From the IMG/VR virus record IMGVR_UViG_3300035659_001673, positions 1-21,741 of that record: 21,741 bases of DNA; one strand, 5' to 3'. The DNA comes from a virus. The notes beneath the pieces were generated by a model. That model was given only the letters and a program-made list of their open reading frames with translations, had not been told where the DNA came from and did not search any database. Positions 14,122 to 20,235 of this stretch are shown piece by piece (position 1 is the stretch's first letter; each line of letters starts with the position of its first letter). A program made the position numbers and the translations under genes.

Positions 14122-14668
14122 AGTATTCAACACCGTCAAGCGTGCACACGAAGAAATCTATAAGGCACTCAAAGAGTTGAAGGTGCTTGCAAGTCAGACA
14201 GTCGACATCAGAGACCTCGCTGACATTGCACACGCAATCAATCAAGCACAGCAGTTAACAGCGGACACAGACAAGGACTTTCGTCTCACACTCGAGACCG
14301 TCAAGAAAGCCTTGTGCGTCATGTGGACACGCGAGACTGATGCAACTGGCGAACCAATCCGCACCTTGTATGTGACGGCAAGTCCGTCCGTCAAGATGAT
14401 GTTGTCTGTGCCTTCGCGCAAGACAGACTACGAGAACTATGAGAAGCTCATGCGTAGTCTGAACATTCCTGAACATCTGTGGAATCAACCGGTCGGCGAA
14501 AGTGCGATTGTACAAGTGCATTTTCCTGGCTTTGTTGAATACGTTTCGGGCTTAGTCGAACGTGGTGAGCAACTTCCTGAAGGTTGCGATCCGAAGCGAC
14601 TGGTGCCGATTTACAAGGTAACACTCACGAGCAGAAAGGAAGTAGGCCAATACACGGAAGAAGACTGA
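14096..14668 (+). CDS. Unknown protein with N-terminal coiled coil
   Basis: A 190-aa protein of unknown function. The first 65 residues (about 8-70) form a long helical, probably coiled-coil region rich in Ala, Leu, Glu and Lys (VKRAHEEIYKALKELKVLA). The middle has strands: TVKKALCVMWTRE and PIRTLYVTASPSVKMMLS. The end is a mixed region with IVQVHFPGFVEYVSGLVERG and an acidic tail. The start at 14096 follows a good ribosome site and overlaps the previous gene by 26 bp. A second ATG (14102) is possible. Its place between the helicase and a possible ssDNA-binding protein suggests a replication or recombination accessory. No enzyme motif is visible. Confidence 0.55.
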   Translation: MGMPKQAVEVFNTVKRAHEEIYKALKELKVLASQTVDIRDLADIAHAINQAQQLTADTDKDFRLTLETVKKALCVMWTRETDATGEPIRTLYVTASPSVKMMLSVPSRKTDYENYEKLMRSLNIPEHLWNQPVGESAIVQVHFPGFVEYVSGLVERGEQLPEGCDPKRLVPIYKVTLTSRKEVGQYTEED

Positions 14669-14717
14669 TGCAGTCCGAACCGACTCTTTTTCTTACAATC
14701 TAAATTGGAGAATTGAA

Positions 14718-15593
14718 ATGTCAAAAGCGAAAGACAATGAAGTTGCAGTGCAACGTCCGGGAGCATTAACACTCTCGACCGCTCCGAGCTTCTTGCAGAA
14801 GTACACGGAGGAGCACGGTGCAGTTGGTTTGGAAAACGCGCAAGCGTTCATCAAGCCACCAAGGTTGAAGATCATCCAAAAGGCGGCACAAGCACCCTAC
14901 AGTGATACGTTCAACACTGGTGACGTCGTGATGGTTCCGCAGATGGCACTTGTCGCACCAATCATGGTCGACGAGAAGGGCAAGTCGGGTGACCGAGGTG
15001 CTCCGTTTCATTTCGTGCCATTGTTCTTCTTTCCCGAGTGGTGCTTGTGGAACCCGATTCAAACGAAGGGGCAACTCGATGCCATTCGCAATCGGTCATT
15101 CGACAAGTCAAGCATCCTCGCGCAGAAGAGTCGTGACCCGAACTCGCGAGCTGAACCATGCCCTGAGGCGCCGCAGTTCATGATGAAGTACCAAGAGCAC
15201 TTGAACTTCGTCTTGATGATTCTCGGCGACAATGAGTGCGCGGGAACACCCGTCATTCAGAGCTTTTTCAGGGGTGAGCATCGAACGGGAAGCACGCTAC
15301 TCAGCGTTGCGAAGATGCGCAAGGCTCCGATGTTTGGACAGATCTTCGAAGCCACGAGTACCTATCGCCCTGGTTCAGGCAAAGGTGATTGGTACGGTTT
15401 GGACATCACTGCACCGAGCATGGTGTCTGGGCTCAGTTCGTGGGTGACAGACGCAGGAATGTTTGCTGCCTACGAGAAGATGCATGAAGAGTTGAAGAAG
15501 GCACATGCTGACAACGCAATCGTTGTCGACATGGATGACCTTGACGACTCGACATACAACGACTCGTTAGCAAACAACCCTGACAAGATGTAG
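14718..15593 (+). CDS. Possible single-stranded DNA-binding protein
   Basis: A 291-aa soluble protein. I see an N-terminal low-complexity stretch, then PPRLKIIQKAAQ (about residues 47-58) and a beta-rich core with GDVVMVPQMALVAPI. An aromatic-rich segment follows (FHFVPLFFFPEWCLW, about 97-111), with a strand series of the type HLNFVLMILGDNE and a basic RGEHRTGSTLLSV. The C-terminus is strongly acidic (DMDDLDD). Abundant aromatic and basic strands plus an acidic tail resemble phage ssDNA-binding proteins, and the gene lies between two helicases, where such a protein is expected. GGAG sits about 9 nt before the ATG. The assignment is inference; the protein could instead be an annealing or other replication factor. 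A terminator-like structure follows. Confidence 0.42.
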   Translation: MSKAKDNEVAVQRPGALTLSTAPSFLQKYTEEHGAVGLENAQAFIKPPRLKIIQKAAQAPYSDTFNTGDVVMVPQMALVAPIMVDEKGKSGDRGAPFHFVPLFFFPEWCLWNPIQTKGQLDAIRNRSFDKSSILAQKSRDPNSRAEPCPEAPQFMMKYQEHLNFVLMILGDNECAGTPVIQSFFRGEHRTGSTLLSVAKMRKAPMFGQIFEATSTYRPGSGKGDWYGLDITAPSMVSGLSSWVTDAGMFAAYEKMHEELKKAHADNAIVVDMDDLDDSTYNDSLANNPDKM

Positions 15594-15604
15594 TCACGAT
15601 CGAG

Positions 15605-15670
15605 AACCGCGCGACGGTTCGTAAAACTAAGTTTAACTGCCCTTGGGCTTAGTGCCGTCGCGCGGATTTT
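15605..15670 (+). terminator. Nested inverted repeat: terminator or attenuator before the primase gene
   Basis: CCGCGCGACGG (15607-15617) pairs perfectly over 11 bp with CCGTCGCGCGG (15655-15665), followed by ATTTT. Inside the 37-nt loop, ACTAAG (15626-15631) pairs with CTTAGT (15648-15653). The left arm can alternatively fold alone, with AACCG (15605-15609) pairing with CGGTT (15615-15619), which would break the long stem. It ends 22 bp before the next start. Confidence 0.7.
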
Positions 15671-15692
15671 ACTCTTGCATGGATCGCTTCGT

Positions 15693-18560
15693 ATGTCATT
15701 AGAAAAAGTCAGCATACTGGCGGAGCTTGAACGCAACGGAATCACGTTTGACTACGTGTCCGAAAGCAGTGTCAAGGTTCTTTGCCCGTTCCACTCCGAT
15801 CATAGCCCGTCATGTCACGTTGACCTCAAGCGACACAACTATAAGTGCTTTGCCGCTGGATGTATGTCGACTGGTGACTTCGCAACATATCTTGCGGGCG
15901 TACTCAAGACTGATCGCACGACAGTCCTTGTCGACCTTGCGAAGCGATACGGCACAACACCCGCTTCAAAGATCATCAATGCAAATGTAATTGAATCTTA
16001 CCATGCCAAAATCTGGCAGGCATTTCCGCTTCTCAAAGAGCTATACGATCGCGGAATAACTGACGATGACATTCGTGAGCTTCGTCTAGGTGAGCATCAT
16101 GGTCGGATAACTATTCCAATCACTGATGAGTATGGCTTGTTCGTTAACATTCGGAAGTACCTTCCTGGCGCACCTGGCTCAGACAAGATGCAAGGTACCA
16201 AAGGCCATAACGAAATTCGTCTTTGGCCGATGAAGCAACTTGCATACCCGACGATTGTAATTCTCGGTGGAGAGTTAAAGCAACGTGTTGTGCAGAAAGA
16301 ACTGAATGCTGCAAACATCGGAGCAGTCACTACCACTGCAGGTGAAGGCAACTGGGATAAAAAGTTCTCACCGCTGTTTCATGGCAAGAAAGTTTACGTC
16401 TGTCTTGACATCGATGATGAGGGACAATCTGCAGCGCACTCATTGTGTGATACTCTAAGGCACTTCGCATCTTGGGTTGGCAACGTTGTTCTTCCACTCA
16501 ATCCAAATAAGTATCCGCATGGTGATGTTAATGACTTGATCGGGCAAGAGAAGCAACTGTTTCTACCCTTGCTTGATGTAGTTGAAAAGTGGACACCTCC
16601 TCCACTAGTTCACTCTGGCCAAATGTTCGATGACAAAGCGTCTCCGAATAAATTAGGCTTGCATCAAGCAAGTCATGCACGATGGGCAAACAAGCGCTTG
16701 CAAGTCAAAGCGATAGTTGCAGCAATGGATACAAGTCCATTTGCAATTCCCAAGAGTGTCACAGTGTTGTGCGACAAGCAACAACCTTGGTGCAACCTTT
16801 GTCCAGTGAAAGATGCAGAAGACAGACTTGAGTACAGTATTCATAATGAGCATCCAGCTTTGCTCGAAATGATTAACACAACTAAGGGTGCGCAGTCAGA
16901 TGCTCTCAAGCGTGGTATCGGAGTTCCATTACCTTGCTTGTCTGCGACGTTTAATGTGCTCGAGTATTACAACATTGAAGATGTGCGACTTTCGCCGGAA
17001 CTGGAAGTATCCAACCGAGCTTCCGAGCGAACGATGACGCCGGCAATGTGCATTGGTAACGACATTCAACTCAATGAAAATTATCAGTTCACTGGACGGA
17101 TGCATCCGCACCCAAAAACTCAGCATGCGACTTTGCTTATCAGCAAGTATCGTCCGACCAAAGATGCGCTGAGTACTTATCAGTGCAACAAGCTTGAACG
17201 TCTCGGATTATTCCAACCTCTTGAATGGACTGTCGATAGCATTCAACAGAGGCTTGATGTAATCTACGAAGACTTCGAAGCAAATATCACGCGAATCTAT
17301 ATGCGACGTGATGTGCACTTGATTGTCGACTTGGCTTATCACTCTCCGTTGCTGCTTAACTTTGATGGGAAGCAAGTCAAAGGTTGGGTTGAAGCACTTG
17401 TTGTAGGTGACTCGGCACAAGGCAAAACCGAGACAGTCATGAACATGCTTGGTCACTATGCCCTTGGCGAAAAAGTGGAGTGCAAAAATGCAAGTGTTGC
17501 TGGACTACTCGGTGGACTTGCCCAAATGGGAACTCAGTGGTTCGTATCTTGGGGCATCATACCAACGCACGACAAACGATTGGTTGTACTTGAAGAGCTC
17601 AAAGGTGCAAGCAAAGAAGTTATTGCAAAGCTTACCGACATGCGGTCAAGTGGTATCGCTGAAATACCTAAGATCGAAAAGCGCAAGACTCATGCACGCA
17701 CACGTCTGATAGCACTGAGCAACTCTCGCTCGGGTCATGCGATGGCTTCATATAATTATGGCATCGAGGCGATTGCAGAATTGATCGGAGCACTCGAAGA
17801 CGTACGTCGCTTCGACATCAGTTGCATCGTCTCTGCAAACGACCTTGATGTAGGTGTAATCAATCAGCTTCAAATACATCGACCGAAGATTGCACATCTT
17901 CATACAAGCGAACTATGCCGGCAGTTAATTCTCTGGGCATGGACACGGACAACAGAGCAAATCAGTTTTGATGAAGACGCGACTGCTTTAATTATGGCGG
18001 AGTCAACCAACCTTTGTGAGGAGTTTACAGATGCAATACCGGTTATTGATAGAGGCTCCACCAGGCACAAGATTGCAAGATTGTCTGCGAGCCTTGCCAG
18101 TCGTACTTTTTCCACCGGAGAAAGTTTGGAAAGCATTCGAGTTCGAGGAGCGCACGTACAATATACTACAGGACTCCTTAGACGATTGTATTCTAGCTCG
18201 GCATTTGGCTATGGAGATTACACAGAATCTGTTCGCATGAATCAGAAGCTTGTGGATCCGACTGAGATTAAGATGCGACTAAATGTCGTTAGCTTCCCAC
18301 GCGACTTTGTAAAGCAGTCACTGCACAGCGGTACGATTGATCGGACGGACATCGCAGATTGGCTTGGCTGGGACAGAGAAAAAGCAAACGAGCTACTAAG
18401 CTTCTTGGTGCGCAAGCATGCGCTTGTGCGAGATGACAGTGGAAGAGCGTATCGAAAGACACCTCCATACATCCAGCTACTGAAACACATGCTGGAAAAT
18501 GGAACTCCCAACACGGCAATTGACAAACCGAAACACATTCCAATTGAGGAGACAATGTAA
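15693..18560 (+). CDS. CHC2/Toprim primase fused to an MCM-like helicase
   Basis: A 955-aa protein that probably primes and unwinds DNA at the fork. A CHC2-type zinc finger has C31-P-F-H34, PSC at 39-41, C52 and C57. The primase core contains GRITIPI (137-143) and NIRKYLPG. Toprim residues are E194 (GGELKQ) and D239/D241 (CLDIDDEG). Residues about 310-500 look like an MCM N-terminal region, with a zinc-like C360, C367, C370 and OB-type strands. The AAA+ core has Walker A GDSAQGKT (572-579), Walker B VVLEEL (631-636), sensor LSNS (675-678) and the arginine-finger motif RRFD (705-708). A winged-helix-like end (about 880-925) contains TDIADWLGWDREKANELL. I prefer ATG 15693 to an upstream in-frame TTG at 15675; neither has a strong ribosome site. 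Walker B has Glu in place of the usual Asp. Confidence 0.8.
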   Translation: MSLEKVSILAELERNGITFDYVSESSVKVLCPFHSDHSPSCHVDLKRHNYKCFAAGCMSTGDFATYLAGVLKTDRTTVLVDLAKRYGTTPASKIINANVIESYHAKIWQAFPLLKELYDRGITDDDIRELRLGEHHGRITIPITDEYGLFVNIRKYLPGAPGSDKMQGTKGHNEIRLWPMKQLAYPTIVILGGELKQRVVQKELNAANIGAVTTTAGEGNWDKKFSPLFHGKKVYVCLDIDDEGQSAAHSLCDTLRHFASWVGNVVLPLNPNKYPHGDVNDLIGQEKQLFLPLLDVVEKWTPPPLVHSGQMFDDKASPNKLGLHQASHARWANKRLQVKAIVAAMDTSPFAIPKSVTVLCDKQQPWCNLCPVKDAEDRLEYSIHNEHPALLEMINTTKGAQSDALKRGIGVPLPCLSATFNVLEYYNIEDVRLSPELEVSNRASERTMTPAMCIGNDIQLNENYQFTGRMHPHPKTQHATLLISKYRPTKDALSTYQCNKLERLGLFQPLEWTVDSIQQRLDVIYEDFEANITRIYMRRDVHLIVDLAYHSPLLLNFDGKQVKGWVEALVVGDSAQGKTETVMNMLGHYALGEKVECKNASVAGLLGGLAQMGTQWFVSWGIIPTHDKRLVVLEELKGASKEVIAKLTDMRSSGIAEIPKIEKRKTHARTRLIALSNSRSGHAMASYNYGIEAIAELIGALEDVRRFDISCIVSANDLDVGVINQLQIHRPKIAHLHTSELCRQLILWAWTRTTEQISFDEDATALIMAESTNLCEEFTDAIPVIDRGSTRHKIARLSASLASRTFSTGESLESIRVRGAHVQYTTGLLRRLYSSSAFGYGDYTESVRMNQKLVDPTEIKMRLNVVSFPRDFVKQSLHSGTIDRTDIADWLGWDREKANELLSFLVRKHALVRDDSGRAYRKTPPYIQLLKHMLENGTPNTAIDKPKHIPIEETM

Positions 18561-19129
18561 TGTTAATGCAAATGCAACAAGTAAAAGATTTTCATCGCAA
18601 GCTTGACGTCGGCCGACCATGCCGACCTGGCGACGATGCTTTGTTGATACTCGAAGAGGTCTCGTTGAGCATACAAAGACTTTCTAAAATGCTCGAGCCA
18701 CTCGGTGCGATCGATGAGCGCTTCAGTCGGATGCACTTGATCTTTGAAGAAGCGGCGGAACTTGGCATTGAACTCAGTAAAGGTTTGCCGCTGACTGACA
18801 CTGAGGAGTCGTATAACCTCGAGGCAGCAATGCTGGATGGTTTGTCTGACTTGCTGTACGTTGTGCTTGGAACAGCCGTGACGTTTGATTGGCCGATGGT
18901 CAATGCGTTTGCTGAAGTGCACGATAGCAACATGACCAAAGAGAAGCAAGATGACGACGAGGCTGGACATCGTGTCCGTCTCAAAGGTCCGAACTACAAA
19001 GCACCTGACTTGGTGTCAGTGCTTCGCGCGTATCGTGAGCATCAGCGACTTCATGCTGAGTGCTCACACAACAACCCACTCAAACATTCGGAGGATGACG
19101 ACGATGCTCTATCAGAAGGTCGAGATTGA
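18560..19129 (+). CDS. MazG-like NTP pyrophosphohydrolase
   Basis: A 189-aa all-alpha nucleotide pyrophosphatase of the MazG/PRA-PH type, which would hydrolyse NTPs or dNTPs to monophosphates. The metal-binding pattern is EEAAE (63-67) with DGLSD (93-97) and the following LLYVVLGTA. The region DFH at residues 10-12 and AEVHDSNMTK (118-127), with a basic RLKGPNY segment, matches the phage members well. The start overlaps the primase-MCM stop (TAATG) with GAGGAG about 9 nt before it. The C-terminal 50 residues are charged and hydrophilic and may be disordered. It probably removes unwanted nucleotides or tunes the pool for the phage polymerase. Substrate specificity cannot be read. Confidence 0.82.
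   Translation: MLMQMQQVKDFHRKLDVGRPCRPGDDALLILEEVSLSIQRLSKMLEPLGAIDERFSRMHLIFEEAAELGIELSKGLPLTDTEESYNLEAAMLDGLSDLLYVVLGTAVTFDWPMVNAFAEVHDSNMTKEKQDDDEAGHRVRLKGPNYKAPDLVSVLRAYREHQRLHAECSHNNPLKHSEDDDDALSEGRD
19090..19094 (+). promoter_or_regulatory. Ribosome binding site that selects ATG 19104
   Basis: GGAGG is a full consensus site 9 nt before ATG 19104. The in-frame ATG at 19095 directly abuts it and could not be used with this site. Confidence 0.7.
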
Positions 19130-19361
19130 ATTGCCCGTGCAAATGGTTGGTGGACACGTTCGCTATCTTGAAGCGATGGGTGGAGTCGGCCATGCTAGTG
19201 TGATTGTGATGCTGATTGAAAAGCCTAACTATATGGTCGCAAAGATCGGGTCAGGTGATGAGAACTGGGTTGCACAGTTCGGAATGGATTTGACATTGCA
19301 ACAAGCAAAGGTGTTCTTTCCAACCGCTCACATGCAAAGCTATAGGGAGCCAAAGTCTTGA
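19104..19361 (+). CDS. Small unknown protein
   Basis: An 85-aa protein of unknown function. It is mixed alpha/beta: a first strand YQKVEIELPVQM, a Gly-rich turn, a second strand SVIVMLIEKPNYMVAKIG, and an end containing LTLQQAKVFFPTAHMQSY. The GGAGG site fixes the start, so the gene overlaps the MazG-like gene by 26 bp. Its TGA overlaps the TTG start of the kinase gene. The two-gene coupling suggests that it is made in step with the nucleotide enzymes. It is too short and plain for a motif-based call. Confidence 0.5.
   Translation: MLYQKVEIELPVQMVGGHVRYLEAMGGVGHASVIVMLIEKPNYMVAKIGSGDENWVAQFGMDLTLQQAKVFFPTAHMQSYREPKS
19345..19349 (+). promoter_or_regulatory. Ribosome binding site supporting the TTG start of the kinase
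   Basis: GGGAG lies 8 nt before TTG 19358. The kinase P-loop begins only four codons later, so no later start would keep a complete first strand. Confidence 0.7.
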
Positions 19362-19981
19362 TTATTATTGAAGGCACCGACACACTCGGCAAGACGACAC
19401 TTGCCCAGAAACTTGTGGCAAGCAAAGAGCTTGTTGCTCAAGGATACTTGTATCGGCACTTGACTCGTCCGCCAAGTACGCTCAATCGGTTCTGGGGTTA
19501 CCTTGATGAAGCGGCAGCGCACACTGTGCAAGATCGATTCCACATGAGCGAGGTTGCTTACAGCTATGCTCGAGGTGATCGATCAAGTCCACTCTCACCA
19601 GAAATGTACAACATGGTGGATGCATTCTTGCGCTTGCAAGGTGCGTTCACAGTTGTGCTGACTGCAAGCAGAGACTTGATCGAGCGGCGTTTCAGAGAAG
19701 TAACTGCGGAACCTGGTCGAACAGAAATGTATGATCTTGACGTTGTTCAACGAGCAAATTCTGCATTCCGATACTTTGCTCAAGGTGCGTTTATATACGA
19801 GCCAATTGACTTGTACCGCGCTGACTCTCACTTTCATATCGAACTAACAGAGGACTATCCATGGGTAAGCGCAAGACAAGTCGAAAAGCTGTTGAGTGTG
19901 TTCGTGCAGTTTCAGAACAAGCATCGTCGAATTATAGAGTCTCGCCAACCCTTTCAGAGGCCATCCGTTTGGCTGGGCTAG
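19358..19981 (+). CDS. Thymidylate/dNMP kinase-like P-loop protein
   Basis: A 207-aa nucleotide kinase that would phosphorylate a deoxynucleoside monophosphate for replication. The first strand and Walker A are IIIEGTDTLGKTT (residues 2-14). DRFHMSEVAYS (59-69) matches the substrate-binding DR motif of the thymidylate kinase superfamily. The stretch LTASRDLIERRFRE (101-114) corresponds to the third strand and LID region with its Arg residues. Translation starts at TTG, overlapping the previous TGA by 2 bp. The rare start is supported by the GGGAG site and the need for the first strand. The C-terminal 40 residues overlap another gene in a different frame. The exact nucleotide substrate is not readable. 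Confidence 0.75.
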   Translation: MIIIEGTDTLGKTTLAQKLVASKELVAQGYLYRHLTRPPSTLNRFWGYLDEAAAHTVQDRFHMSEVAYSYARGDRSSPLSPEMYNMVDAFLRLQGAFTVVLTASRDLIERRFREVTAEPGRTEMYDLDVVQRANSAFRYFAQGAFIYEPIDLYRADSHFHIELTEDYPWVSARQVEKLLSVFVQFQNKHRRIIESRQPFQRPSVWLG

Positions 19982-20235
19982 TTCCGGCGCATCATCAGTT
20001 GAGTCGTTTGTTTATTCTCATGGAGGACCTCGGTGGAAAGTATGCTCGAGCAAAGGATGACATACAACGGCGACTTAACCTTTGTGAGGGCTTGACAAGT
20101 TCCATTTTCATAGGCCCAGGTTTACGTTGTCTGGGTTTCACACCTTACCAATCGTTCGCGGAATGGAAGCGTACAACACCATGGATCAAGGTCAGCACAG
20201 ATGTTAAAGTTCGAAAATCGCGGAAATCTAATTGA
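19861..20235 (+). CDS. Small unknown protein overlapping the kinase
   Basis: A 124-aa basic protein of unknown function. The N-terminus is Lys/Arg-rich (MGKRKTSRKAVE). Then come two helical segments, SEAIRLAGLVPAHHQLSRLFILMEDLGGKYARAK, and a C-terminal WKRTTPWIK region with a basic tail. GAGGA lies about 6 nt before the ATG, so initiation at 19861 looks real although it sits 121 bp inside the kinase gene. The next Met (codon 53, at 20017) has no ribosome site. The 3' end overlaps the polymerase start by 35 bp. The charge suggests nucleic acid or polymerase contact, but that is a guess. Confidence 0.5.
   Translation: MGKRKTSRKAVECVRAVSEQASSNYRVSPTLSEAIRLAGLVPAHHQLSRLFILMEDLGGKYARAKDDIQRRLNLCEGLTSSIFIGPGLRCLGFTPYQSFAEWKRTTPWIKVSTDVKVRKSRKSN

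Noticed and set aside
14668-14717. Promoter with TACAAT before the possible ssDNA-binding protein
   Set aside because: No acceptable -35 sequence at 16-18 bp upstream. The gap more likely just holds the ribosome site.
18951-19103. Upstream extension of the 85-aa protein
   Set aside because: It lies inside the MazG-like gene in another frame. The GGAGG site points to 19104.
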